A stretch of DNA of 64,000 bases from Brachypterus glaber (Eukaryota > Arthropoda > Insecta > Coleoptera > Kateretidae): assembly GCA_958510825.1 (NCBI GenBank), contig OY294049.1:4278001-4342000 (forward strand). Reading direction: 5' to 3'. The stretch's first letter is position 1. Each line of letters begins with the position of its first letter. The translations under genes and the position numbers were made by a program. Positions 41,735 through 53,389 of the stretch are shown here, piece after piece. The notes under the pieces are model-generated. The model worked only from the letters and a program-made list of their open reading frames with translations, did not search any database and was not told the origin of the DNA.

Positions 41735-41891
41735 CAGGTCTATTCATGTGCGTAAACAATATTGCTATTTTAGCAATATCGGCAGAAATCGCACGCGATT
41801 TTGACCCCCAGGTAATAGTGGCCAAATTCGCATGCGATTTTTGCCAATATTGTCAAAATAGCAATATTGTTTACGCACGTGAATAGACCTG
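41735..41891. repeat. 157-bp foldback MITE
   Basis: CAGGTCTATTCATGTGCGTA mirrors TACGCACGTGAATAGACCTG; the arms of about 70 bp contain CAATATTGCTATTTTAGCAA. Near-perfect, so young. Confidence 0.85.
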
Positions 41892-42705
41892 ATTGACTGC
41901 CTTTATAGCACAAACGTTCTAAGAATAATATAAGAAGTTTCTAAGAATAGTACTTTTAAATCCCAGACCAAAACACACCCCTCAATAACTCACCCCCTTG
42001 GAACCACCCCAAACTTTTTTTTTCAAAGGTTCCGACGCTAATATTTATTACCACCAAATCAATATTTTTTTCACACCCAATTGTCCCTAAAATAAACTGC
42101 AAAATAATCTAAATCCTAAATAAATATTTAAATTAAAATATTTACAATAAGTAGTCCATAGACTTAAAAAGACAAATCTAACCTTATACATTCATATACC
42201 TAGGTTTATAAATTAATTCTAATTCAAAAATATTATTTACATTGCGCTTGGTGAATAATATAGTAAACAAACTGTTTCAAAGTACGGAGCTTTTACCATA
42301 AAATTTTTTTTTTTATTGAATTATCCAAAAATAGAACATGGGATCAAAATTAGCTAAACAGAGCGAGTTGCAAATTAGATATGTTTATTAACTTAATAAT
42401 ATAAAGGTTTGGTTTAAGTATAACGTAGCGCATTTTTATTACATAATGCGTTGCACAATGAATAAACGGTCCCTTAAATAGAAATTAATACTATTTATTG
42501 AATTTCGCACTTATAAAAAATGAGATATGTACTTTGCTTTTTTATAAAACGATTTTTAGAAAGCGTTAAATGTTGTACAATTAGATTACTATATAATTCA
42601 CTTTTTAATTTGACATATTTTTTTTTAAACATTTTAATTTACTTTTAATTTCTTCGAATATTTACAGATAACTTCAGTGTTTGAGATCGGAAAATATTAT
42701 CATAT

Positions 42706-43026
42706 GGGGACGTTCAAGTATTACGTAAGCAAATTGGGCCAAAAATGCATACACTTCATACCCTGGTTTTTGCTTTATTAAAAGCTGTAGAAATTTCATG
42801 TTTTGGCTACCCTCTAATAAGGGAGGGGTGTTAGGGGGCATCCAGAATGTGATCTCTACAGCTTTTAATAAAGGGAAAAACGGGGTACGAAGTCCCTATT
42901 AAAAATAACGGGTCTGCGCGAGTATAAATGTTGCATAGACCGGACTTGAGCGGGTGAATTTCATCCGCTTAAGTCCGGTTTATTAAATTTTGCCACAATT
43001 TGCTTACGTAATACTTGAACGTCCCC
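42706..43026. mobile_element. MITE with GGGGACGTTCAAGTATTACG ends
   Basis: GGGGACGTTCAAGTATTACG (42706) and CGTAATACTTGAACGTCCCC (ending 43026). The motif CGTAATACTTGAACGTTCCC also appears alone at about 3030 and 54423, so the family is dispersed. The right part is included in the tandem duplication that follows. Confidence 0.85.
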
Positions 43027-44824
43027 TATTAGCATATTGATACCAAAATAAAATGGTGACTTGATAAAATAAAATTCTAGCATATTTAACAATGGTACTT
43101 AATACACTGAAAAAAATTTAGGGACGCCCGTAAGTCTTTTACAAAAATGTTTAAAAGTGATGTGTAGTTTTGAGGGCGATGGTACAAAGTTAACACGTGC
43201 CGCATCAGGGGACACAAAACGTATTTTGAGCCTATTCCTTTGCTAAAAATGGGCGATTTTTTTTGCTAAAAGTGGACCTATTCCTTGGTAAAAGATTTTT
43301 TAAAAGACGACATGGAATTTCATGTGAGGCAACATTCAATGGTTTATCTTTGCTACTTTTAAGGGGTTGTTCTGATTTTTGATTTCAAAAAATTTGCTTT
43401 TTTATACTTCTCAATATGTGTAAATATTTTGACGAAATTTGTCTTGAGATACAGCAAGGAGGTTTACATGTGAACTAATTTTAATAAGGCCCATCTTCGT
43501 ATGTCGTTTTTATGTACTTATTTTAACCAGGGGCGTGCGAAACGGGAGGCCTTATCAGTTTTTTGCCCCAAACTTTTTTATTTGTATCTTTTTTTGATTT
43601 TTTGTAAAAAATATAGATGCTTTGAGTAAAAATACATAAAAAATGTCATATAGTGTAACACTTGGTAGGAGCCACCGTTTAAAAATGCAATTAAGAATAA
43701 GTTACATTCTTTCCAAAAAAAAAAAAAAATTACTTTTTATAAGGCTATTATTCATTTAATATTAAATTTAGTTATTTCGGTAAAGAATACTTTTTTGCTT
43801 AGTTTTTATTGTAGAATCGCCCTGCAGAATTAAAATTTTATTGGTGTTTTTTTTTGTATTAAAAATAACGGGTCTGCGCGAGTATAAATGTTGCATAGAC
43901 CGGACTTGAGCGGGTGAATTTCATCCGCTTAAGTCCGGTTTATTAAATTTTGCCACAATTTGCTTACGTAATACTTGAACGTCCCCTATTAGCATATTGA
44001 TACCAAAATAAAATGGTGACTTGATAAAATAAAATTCTAGCATATTTAACAATGGTACTTAATACACTGAAAAAAATTTAGGGACGCCCGTAAGTCTTTT
44101 ACAAAAATGTTTAAAAGTGATGTGTAGTTTTGAGGGCGATGGTACAAAGTTAACACGTGCCGCATCAGGGGACACAAAACGTATTTTGAGCCTATTCCTT
44201 TGCTAAAAATGGGCGATTTTTTTTGCTAAAAGTGGACCTATTCCTTGGTAAAAGATTTTTTAAAAGACGACATAGAATTTCATGTGAGGCAACATTCAAT
44301 GGTTTATCTTTGCTACTTTTAAGGGGTTGTTCTGATTTTTGATTTCAAAAAATTTGCTTTTTTATACTTCTCAATATGTGTAAATATTTTGACGAAATTT
44401 GTCTTGAGATACAGCAAGGAGGTTTACATGTGAACTAATTTTAATAAGGCCCATCTTCGTATGTCGTTTTTATGTACTTATTTTAACCAGGGGCGTGCGA
44501 AACGGGAGGCCTTATCAGTTTTTTGCCCCAAACTTTTTTATTTGTATCTTTTTTTGATTTTTTGTAAAAAATATAGATGCTTTGAGTAAAAATACATAAA
44601 AAATGTCATATAGTGTAACACTTGGTAGGAGCCACCGTTTAAAAATGCAATTAAGAATAAGTTACATTCTTTCCAAAAAAAAAAAAAATTACTTTTTATA
44701 AGGCTATTATTCATTTAATATTAAATTTAGTTATTTCGGTAAAGAATACTTTTTTGCTTAGTTTTTATTGTAGAATCGCCCTGCAGAATTAAAATTTTAT
44801 TGGTGTTTTTTTTTGTATTAAAAA
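42897..44824. repeat. 960-bp direct tandem duplication running into the gap
   Basis: Unit 1 at 42897-43856 and unit 2 at 43857-44815 are identical except for one substitution (43315 region, GACATGGAA vs GACATAGAA) and one A lost from a poly-A run. The first 9 bases of a third unit (44816-44824) abut the N run. The unit holds the right half of a MITE and part of a mariner-like element (AATAAGGCCCATCTTCG) also seen at 59860-61028. Confidence 0.95.
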
Positions 44825-45024
44825 NNNNNNNNNNNNNNNNNNNNNNNNNNNNNNNNNNNNNNNNNNNNNNNNNNNNNNNNNNNNNNNNNNNNNNNNNNNN
44901 NNNNNNNNNNNNNNNNNNNNNNNNNNNNNNNNNNNNNNNNNNNNNNNNNNNNNNNNNNNNNNNNNNNNNNNNNNNNNNNNNNNNNNNNNNNNNNNNNNNN
45001 NNNNNNNNNNNNNNNNNNNNNNNN
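44825..45024. other. Assembly gap, 200 N
   Basis: A run of exactly 200 N. It follows the first bases of a third tandem unit, so the missing sequence probably contains more copies; a fixed 200 likely means unknown size. Confidence 0.95.
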
Positions 45025-45702
45025 CGTTTTTGGATTTTTATTGCAAAAACCTTTGTTTTTTTTCGATAACTCCCGTATTATTATCGATAGTTTTGAAAAT
45101 ATCGTTAGAAACATAAACTGTACAATTAAAATAAATTTGAAAACGTTTTGCCACTAGCGAATATAGCAATTTCAGGTGCAAATATTTCTTTTTGCTATAA
45201 AAAAATAACCGACAGATTTTCTAAATTTTGCTAAAAAAATCTAAAAATAAACCGTGTTTGTGTAAAAAATATAACGAGTGTTATGTAAATGGAGGGCTAA
45301 ACAGGTGTACCTCATTAGTGAGATTGGTGAGATGTGTCCTTCAACAATTGATCGCCAGCCATATTTAAGTTGACTTTAAACCCCCTTGCCTTCTGCAGTC
45401 TTTAAACTCTTGAAATTTTCCAACAGCTCGACTAGAATATAAAACATGTTATTTAGTCTACATACAGACTTTTTAGCGTTCGCCGTCCATTTACATTACA
45501 CGGATCAAATCATCTCATCCGGCTCGAAGGACCAATTGCTTTCAGCATAAAATCCAATTCTGTGATCCATCCAAGCCGGATTTACGTATGATAAAATTAA
45601 ATAAAAAAGAAATGACAAGAAATAAATATATATTTTTTTATGGATAAAAATTAAACTAAAATCAATGTACATTGGACGTCGGACGCCCTGGGGGATAATT
45701 TT

Positions 45703-48700
45703 CTACATACTATCACTGTCGGACTCTCCCTCCTCGTCATCGTCGTCTGCGTATATTTCGTCGTAGCCGTCGTCATCATAGACGTCGTCGTAAAAGTCCG
45801 TCATCTCCACCTGGGAGTCAGACGTGTTGGGTTTGACGTTCGTTTTGATGCAGTAGTCTTCGAGGGTTAAGGGCACTTGGATACCGTCCCGCTCGGCTTC
45901 TGCTCGAGCGGCCATTGCTTGTTTCCTGAAGTAAAAAAAAAACGTTCGATTTTGTTTAACCTCTTGAGGGTGATTTTTTTGTTTAAATTTATTTAGTAGC
46001 AAAAAATAAAAATGCTTTTTATTGTTAAAAACAAGTAAACAATTGAAGACAGGGCCGGATTCAGGGGTGAAGATTACCCGGGGCCGGGATCGAGACTAAG
46101 CCTTCCAATGTATCCAAAATAGCATTTGCTATTTTTTAACTCGGGAATTGTACCTTCAAGGGGCCTATTTTGACCATTCTTGTGCACAAAATCTAAAACA
46201 AAGCATACCATCTATTATAGGCCCCCAACTATAGAAAACCCTCATACAAGAAACGCCAACTAAACAAGGGCGTAGATGTTTTCTTCTATGGGGACTTTTG
46301 GCGCCCTGAAGCAAGCCTTAAATTTGGCACCCCTAGAAAAAGAAAAAACACCCTAAAAAAAAAAGCTTTGTCCCTGACGGTTTCAAGCAAAACTTGGCGC
46401 CTTGGCAAAATAATGGCGCCCAGAAAAATGCCCTCAAGAATAAAAGCTTTGTCCCTGGCGGTTTCTTCCAATCTTGGCGCCGTTGCATCAAAAAAAAATT
46501 GGCGGCCAACCCTATGGGGGGTAATTACCCCCATTACCTCCCTCATCTACGCCCTTGCAATTAAATCTACAAGGGGGCCCACAGAGAATCTATAAGTCCC
46601 ATTTGGTGATATTGCTTTAAAACAAAAAAAAATATGTTTAATAAATGCGCAGCTAAAATCTTAAGAGGGTCTAAAAATGACAATAAGTTTGCAATTGTTT
46701 TTTAATTTTAAACGCGTTTTAAAATAAATTGTTTTCTCAATAGTGTTTTGAAACAAACGCAATGGAGATTTCTCCCGTTAGATTAAACAGGGACAAAAGT
46801 TCTACCCAAAAAGGATAGAAGACATACATACACTCCCACTTCCACCCAACCAAACAAATTCTGTATTTGTTCTTTGTTGAACAAATACATTATTTACTTG
46901 GCCGGGCGAAAAGTGTAAAGAAATTACTGGCGCCATCTAAGTTTTAGTAGAATTATCTTATTCTACAGATTCACATTAGCTATGTTCGTTCATGCCGCTC
47001 ACTGCTACACCTTCCGGCCAGCCAAATACTGTATTTGTTGTGTGAAAAACAAATACAGTATTTATTTGGTTGGCTGGAAAGTGTAGCACAAATGAGATAG
47101 AGATAGGGTAGACGTCTTTTGTTTCATAATTCTAGTTGTAGAGACCTCCATTAACGATCTAAATTAAACATTTGTCTTACAGGGTTCCGTAGAACCCTAT
47201 TTTTCTCAATCGTCCGTCCGTCTATGACAGACGGATTATCCGCCAAACTGCTCATTCAGTAATACTGAATTATAAACTTCTTATTGTCTGATTTTTTCAC
47301 ATTATTACTTTTTCAGAGGAAATTCTTGCGCAAATAAAAAATATTTAAATGAAAAAAATACAATAATGATCTGTCAGTCGGTTTGACTGTAGATCCCTCG
47401 GCATTCCCGGAAAAATTTGTAACTAAGATGAGCTAATTTGGTACATATCCCTTATTAAAAGTTCCCAGATGCGCTAGAATAGTTTTTATATGGTAGTTTC
47501 GAATTTCACAAAAACGCCAAAAAACGCCCTAGACAAAAAGTTCTTGGATACAAATGTGTTTAATGAAAAAATAAGAAACTTTTAAAATGCCCGTCTTTTC
47601 GTCTGATGTTACGTTTTTGTGTACACGATAACTCAAGAACTACTAAACCGATAGTCTCGAAAATTTCAGGAAAAAGCAAGTTCTGTGAGAGGAAGATCCC
47701 TATTGGTTTGAAAGTAATCCCTCCAAAAACAAAAAAGTTATGGGGGTTAAACGTTTTTAAAAAATGAAAAAATGTTATTTTTTATTTTTTGATCCATAAA
47801 TATTTCGTTTTTCGCAAAAAAATAAAAAATTTTTAAAGGTTTTTTTCAATTTTTTTTTTAGTTTTTCAAAATGTATTCGTTTTTAAAAAAAGATCTTGTT
47901 AAAAAGAAAAAAAGAAATGTTTCTTTAGTTTTTTTAAATTTTTTTTTAGGTATTTGGGAAAATGCAATATACCATTACTGTGAATAGTATACCGGGTGTT
48001 TTTCAAAGGTGGCTCGCCCCGATAACTTTTTTATTCTTAGAGATAAAAGAATAAAATTTACAGGATGTCTATAAGAACATATTTTGAATTATATCATATA
48101 ATGCAAGTTTTTTTTCATTTCCGGTTTAACCGGAAACGACCCCTAATTTTGATTTTTAAATGGAATACCCTGTATATTTTTACATATTTGGATTCTCCAT
48201 TAAATTCTGTGTCTTATCCTACGTTTTTGTCAAATTTTGATATCTTTTGTCATTTTTTAAATAAAATTTTGTTTTAGTTTTTTTATCTGGAATGTCACTA
48301 AATCGATTCATTTTGTGCCAAATATTGGTAAGAAAATACAATTTATTAAAAAAAATTGTTTACTTCTACACGAAAACTAAACTTGGAAAAACACATTTTT
48401 TGCTTAATAACGTCTATGGCTCGTCGGTATTATTAGAAAGATATTTTTTTCCTCTTTACAATGATACCAAAAAGTTAATATTAATTTTTTATAATTTCTT
48501 TAAAATAAAAGAAATTTGTAATAATAATACGATCGCACGCTTATGTTCTTCTGCGGCTTGTTTGGCGGTATCATCAAAAGAAATGAAGTAAGGCGCGTAT
48601 ATTATTTTAAAAACTTATTTTAAATTATGAAAATAAATATTACCTTTTTGGTATCACTGTAAAGAGGAAAAAATTATCTTTCTAATCATATTAATGAGCC

Positions 48701-51700
48701 ATATACGTTATTAAGCAAAAATTTGAGTTAAAGCAAGTAAACAATTTTTTTTAACAATTGTATTTTTCTACCAATACTTGATGCAAAATAAATAGTTTTA
48801 GTACCTTTACAGTTAAAAAATCTAAAACAAAATTTTATTTAAAAAGTTTGACAAAAACTTAGGATAAGACACAGAATTTAATGGAGAATCCAAATATGTA
48901 AAAATATACAGGGTTGTCCCAAAACCGGAAGTGAAAAATAAATTACACTATATGAATTAATTCAAAATATGGTCTTACAGACACAATGTATATTTTATTC
49001 TTTTATCTCTAAGAATAAAAAAGTTAAGGGGGCGAGCCACCTTTAAAAAACACCCGGTATAATGGAATGCGTAGATTACATATCTTCACGGTTTTTTTTT
49101 TAATGCGCCCGTGTTATAATAATTCATTAAAAATATAATAGCCAAGCAATTGTGTAGAAATAAAACTGTGCCACTTTCCCTGTATGTAAATTTATATTAT
49201 TTGCTAATTGAGATTTATGAAATTATAATTATCAATGCATTTCGTAAAGTTTTGATTACTTGAATCATTTATATGATACAATATCGCGTTATTTATTGTA
49301 CTGACAAACGAATTCAAATTTTAACTGATAGATTATTTTTTTAATTTTGCTCTTAAATCCTTGGTTACTACATAAATAACAAGAATATAAGAAAAAAACT
49401 AAAGTTCGCGGCAAGTTCGGAAAACGGCCCTTAGGATTGCACCATGAAGTGTTTTATCATTAATAATGATTCATTATAATTATTGACTTTAGGAGATGCT
49501 TCTTTGCCGGCACAGCCGATGGCCTCTGAAAACTGTCTTGGTTCTGGCATAGTAAGCAGTTTCATATAATTAACACTAATTAATTTTATTAATTTTGGAA
49601 ACGTTCTTTAAACGATCAAAAAGTTCAAACCCTTCTTTTAAAAATCTAGTTTTTGAAAATGTATGTAAACATCTTGTTTTCTACTTTATAGTTATACATT
49701 ACGTTTAATTAATAGGGTTTTAATTTTAAATAGTTTTTTATATTATTTTATTGACTTTAGTGCTCTTTACTTGTAAGCCGACGCCGTGGGCCTACAAGTT
49801 AAAGGCACTAAGTCCATTTCTTTTTTCAAATTTAGTTGAATTAAACTACTTCAATTTTTCTTTATTTAACTGCAAATGGGACATCATTATGTCCAAACAT
49901 ATAATTGCAATTTGCGGTAGTTTTTTTCCAAAAACAATTATTAAAATAATTAAAAAACAACAATGAAAGTTAAATTTGTCAATATCTCAAAACCATGTTT
50001 TTGGACTTAGTGCTCTTTACTTGTAAGCCGACGATATGTAAATTGCAATAAATGTACACGGGCTGATATTTTAAAGGGCAGTAGTGGATGGTAACAGAAC
50101 ACTCCTGTTAGTTTTTCACCGGGTGATTTGCGTAAGGGGTGTCCGCTATCATGCATTTTAGGGGTGAGTTGCTTTAATATGCATCTTACCATAAAAAAGG
50201 CATATAACCAATTTTGTTAAGGAGAAAATTTCCAACAATTTTTGTTTGGATCATTTTTTAAAAACAGGGTGTCTCAACGAAGCCGACTAGGTCGATATAT
50301 AGTAAACTATCCACTTTAGAGAAAAACTTTAAAGGGAAAAGTTGTATGGTTTTAAACAATGCATATTTTAAAAATATACAGGATGGTCTTTTTAGGGTTG
50401 GTAACATCTCACTTTTTTTTAAATGGAATGGTATATTTTTTATTATGCCATCTTATTTTTCATAATAATGCCTTTATTTTAATTTCGTATTGTATGGTTC
50501 TAATATTTATAGTTTTTGAGATTTTTTTTTGAGAAAAAATGCATTTTTAGTGATGACATAAAACCTTCTCCAATTTATGTATTTTTTTGTCAAAAATTAA
50601 TAAAATTTTGCAAGCGTATTTTAAACAGGTATATTTAATTACTTTTTGCACTAAAAAGAAAATAATTTATACAGGGCGTTCAAAATAATTATTCAAACTT
50701 TTGGATTTTCAAACATAAAAAACTCATTTTTTTTTAATGGAATGCTATATTTTCACTCATTAAATACATGGGCGGATTTAGGGGGGGGGGTTCCAATCAT
50801 GCTATAAAAAACTGTAAAAGAGAGAAGGTCAAAAATGTCAACTGTTTTTTAGCCTAAATATGCAATTTTTTTCTCGTAAATGTGCAACTTTTGTATTTTG
50901 AATCCATGAAATATGCAACTTTTCAGATTTCAAGATAGGTGGGAGGGGGAGGGGGCTCCCCCCCCATAGCTACGGCCCTGGGTGTAATAGATAGATAGTA
51001 GTGTCACGTAAAAAATAAATGCTGACACTGACCTATTTTTTCACGAGTAAAACGCTTTTTTTTATCTAGATTAAAGACAAACTAGGTTATAGCTGGATGA
51101 CATTTCAAAATGGGTCATACCTTGCAGTAGTAGTCCAGTCAAATAACGAGGAATTCCTATGTTAAAACTGCAATAAATGCACACGGGCTGATACTGATAG
51201 GGTAGTAGTGGATGGTAACAGAACATTCCTTAGTTTTTCACCGGGTGATTTGCGTAAGGCGTGTTCGCTATCTTGAATTTTGGGGGTGAGTGCGGTTATC
51301 TCGCTAAATATTCATATTACGATAAAAATGCATATATTCATTACTATGTTATATATAACCAATTTTGTTTAATTTTTTTAATATATTAATAATAATCTAG
51401 TTATAAACATTCAAAAATGGCCATGTTGGGGGTGAAATTAGTTTTTTCGATTTTTCAGCCAAATTACTCATCGGAGAATAAAAGTGGTTATAAGCAAACT
51501 TGTAGCTCGAGGGGTTTCTTTATTAAAAAAAAGTGTACAAGGATTGTGAGGAACATAGGATTGTGGAAGATTGTCAAAAATATTGTAAAAGATTGTACAA
51601 AATTTTAATGAAGATTGTTAGGGATTGTGGGAAGATTTTAGATGATTGTAGAAGATTTTAGATGATTTTGGAGGCTTGTGGAGGATTTTAGATGATTTTA

Positions 51701-53389
51701 GATAAAGTAATTGTCAAGGATTGTAGAAGATTGTTGGATAGGTGTACAAGGATTGTTCAATAAATAAACCCCTCGTTGTAGCTCTTGAAATTCTCTACAA
51801 GCTTCATATAAATTCAAGATAGCGGACACCCCTTACGCAAATCACCCGGTGACAAAATAAGGAATGTTCTGCTACCATCCACTACTACCCTTTAACATAT
51901 TAGCCCGTGTGCATTTATTGCCATTTAAATTTGTTATTTGACTGGACTCGAGACTGGACTATAATTACTCCAAAGCATGCTGGGAATTATTTATTTTAAA
52001 ACGCGTGGGTGCAAAAATTCCCGCAAGAAAGAAACATAGATTTTATTAATGGTCGCCGGTACAATATGCTAGACAATATCAAAAAGTCCAAATCAACAAA
52101 AAAAATGTTCTTAAAATATTATATAATATTTGTATTTGTATTTTATTTATTTGTATTTGTATTTTATTTATCACAGTGCAACAAAATATTTGTTATACAA
52201 TATTTTTTATTCGATTGTTATTATAGTTATAATAAAATTTAGAGCCGTAACTAGGGCGTGGCGAAGGTGACATTTGCCACGGGCGCAACACTTAAGAGGC
52301 GCGCCAAAAATAAGAAAAATGAAGAATTTGAAAAATTTTACATGAAATTAAGAAAAAAAGTCTCCTTCGGCGCTTGATATTTCTTAGGTTTTAGTGAAAT
52401 ACAAACAGTTTTAAAATTACGACTTTAGGAATGTAAAACTTTAGCGTGACATTCTTAAAAATTTTCACCTGCGGCGATAAGACCTTTCTTGCATTTTATG
52501 TTTTATGTTTGTTTTTAACCTCGTACTATTCTACTTAATTAAGCATCCCCTAAGTCCAGAACTTGTGTGGGCTAGTAGTAGATGGAACCACCGGCTTTAA
52601 TTGACTTTCGAACCAATATATCTAAGGAGTACGCCTTCGCCAAATTTCAATTATTAATTAACTAAAAAAGGCAATCGGCGCCAGTGAGGTTTGAACTCAC
52701 GATCATTAGATCAGTGTCAGGCTATATCGATGCCATTGACCACTCCCATTTTAGCAAATTTTTAATTTTGCAGATCACCATAATATAATTTGTAAAAATT
52801 TTTGCTAGTTTTTTTTTTATTTAAAATTGTAAAACTTTAGCTTGTAATTCATAAAAAAAATCGCCTGCGGCGCTAGAGATCTCTTGTATTTTTGTGAAAT
52901 GTTAAATTTCAACCAGTTTTAATATTTTCCGCGGCGCTGAACTATACATAAAATTTAAATTTTAGCAAAATTTATAAAAAAATTCGCCTGCGGCGCTTAC
53001 TTTTTGTCAGAAGGGATGCACTTCGGCGTCAAATGAGACGGCGTTTTTATTTTTGTTATTTTTTTCTTTTTTTACTTAACTTAATAAAATCCCTTTTTTC
53101 AGTGCGCGGAGGTGAAAAATGGGAAAGCTCTTTTACTGGGCAGTGTATTTTTTTACCTAATGATGTTTTCGTATTCCTTGTCCCGACCCTTCGAGTCCCT
53201 CCAGCGTCGGTACATGACGCTGGCGTCTACGTTCGCCGGACTGTACGTGTTCGGCTCGTTGAGCAGGGAGATGACACTGAGGAGGATGGTGCGCACGTTT
53301 TGCGTGGGGTTCCAACGTTCGCACGGCAGTTCACCGCTTTGGGGGTCGTCCACTGGAGGATGGAGAATACTGATACAGAGGTCGCCGTT
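45703..53389 (-). CDS. UBE2R: Ubiquitin-conjugating enzyme E2 R (CDC34), last two exons only
   Basis: E2 partner of SCF ubiquitin ligases. Exons (minus): 53157-53389 and 45703-45925 (TAG at 45703-45705), joined in phase 2 across a 7.2-kb intron; together 151 residues. The first of these starts NGDLCISILHPPVDDPQSGE, with the catalytic Cys as its fifth residue, then ERWNPTQNVRTILLSVISLL and NEPNTYSPANVDASVMYRRW, including the R-type acidic-loop region. The last exon carries RKQAMAARAEAERDGIQVP and an Asp/Glu-rich tail (EIYADDDDEEGESDSDSM) typical of CDC34. The N-terminal about 90 residues are missing from the window; the upstream exon should end in phase 0. UBE2R1 and UBE2R2 cannot be separated in an insect. 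Confidence 0.95.
46832..47087. repeat. Two related hairpins around ACTGTATTTGTT
   Basis: 46832-46916 (ACTCCCACTTCCACCCAACC ... GGCCGGGCGAAAAGTGT) and 47004-47087 (GCTACACCTTCCGGCCAGCC ... GGCTGGAAAGTGTAGC) share arms with AATACTGTATTTGTT-type sequence. They may be the two ends of one element. Lies in the UBE2R intron. Confidence 0.7.
47180..47800. repeat. Repeat block with CGGTTTGACTGTAG / GATAACTCAAGAAC motifs
   Basis: Contains GGGTTCCGTAGAACCC, then CGTCCGTCCGTCTATGACAG, then ACGATAACTCAAGAACTACT and AAAAAAGTTATGGGGGTTAA. The last part (47590-47780) is an inverted match to 27537-27700 in TATDN1 intron 4. A dispersed family of unknown class; others at about 9720-9870, 11070-11230 and 29385-29530. 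Confidence 0.6.
47992..49057. mobile_element. Foldback transposon, CCGGGTGTTTTTCAAAGGTG family
   Basis: CCGGGTGTTTTTCAAAGGTG (47992) and its complement ending at 49057. Arms of about 480 bp match inverted through TTTATTCTTAGAGATAAAAG, TTTCCGGTTTAACCGGAAAC, CCATTAAATTCTGTGTCTTA and TTTACTTCTACACG. The unique centre is short (about 48530-48600). No transposase. Lies in the UBE2R intron. Confidence 0.85.
49753..49815. repeat. 63-bp hairpin, GACTTTAGTGCTCTTTACTT
   Basis: GACTTTAGTGCTCTTTACTT pairs with the inverted copy ending AAAGGCACTAAGTCC (49815), loop about GCCGACGCCGTGGGCC. The left arm sequence returns at 50004-50035, so this could be one end of an element of about 280 bp. Confidence 0.7.
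50769..50980. repeat. MITE with GGGCGGATTTAGG end
   Basis: GGGCGGATTTAGGGGGGGGG at the left; CTCCCCCCCCATAGCTACGG at the right. Same termini type as 27304-27446. Confidence 0.55.
51132..51948. mobile_element. Foldback element, AGTCCAGTCAAATAAC ends, with minisatellite core
   Basis: AGTCCAGTCAAATAAC (51132) and its complement ending 51948. Arms of about 150 bp (GTAGTAGTGGATGGTAACAG, TCACCGGGTGATTTGCGTAA) are inverted at 51815-51930, and a third, direct copy lies at 50040-50170. The core 51510-51775 is a degenerate array of GATTGTAGAAGATTTTAGAT units inside a short inverted pair (CGAGGGGTTTCTTTATTAA / AATAAATAAACCCCTCG). Confidence 0.75.
52225..53030. repeat. Degenerate repeats around CGCCTGCGGCGCT, split by a SINE
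   Basis: TTCGGCGCTTGA, CACCTGCGGCGA, CGCCTGCGGCGCTAGAGATC, TTCCGCGGCGCTGAAC, CGCCTGCGGCGCTTAC occur at uneven spacing with shared flanks (TGTAAAACTTTAGC, TTTTAGTGAAAT). The palindromic GCCGCAGGC core stands out in an AT-rich background. Class unknown. Confidence 0.65.
52515..52750 (-). mobile_element. tRNA-derived SINE
   Basis: On the minus strand a tRNA-like head has an A box (GAGTGGTCAATGG, 52733-52745) and a B box (GAGTTCAAACCTC, 52686-52698) at tRNA spacing, followed by a non-tRNA body (AAAGCCGGTGGTTCCATC, CCCACACAAGTTCTGGACTT, GATGCTTAATTAAG). Body-only copies lie at 61550-61680 and 61750-61945. A real tRNA gene is unlikely because the acceptor stem does not pair. Confidence 0.8.

Larger units (their letters stand above)
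40054..45702. other. Intergenic region, TMEM214 start to UBE2R 3' end
   Basis: Holds the TMEM214 promoter (40054 onward; no TATA box seen), foldbacks at 40837-41030, 41332-41400 and 41735-41891, an AT-rich unique-looking stretch at 41900-42660, the MITE and tandem duplication at 42706-44824, the N gap, and presumably the UBE2R 3' UTR next to 45702. No gene found. Confidence 0.6.

Noticed and set aside
44800..45114. Open frames crossing the N run
   Set aside because: They exist only because N is read through; no real coding sequence.
48292..48591. 99-codon plus frame in the foldback at 47992-49057
   Set aside because: Composition is Phe/Lys/Asn as expected for AT-rich DNA, and the mirrored arm does not keep it.
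52681..52750. Possible tRNA gene (A and B boxes)
   Set aside because: The acceptor stem does not pair and the sequence continues into a repeated body, so it is a SINE head.
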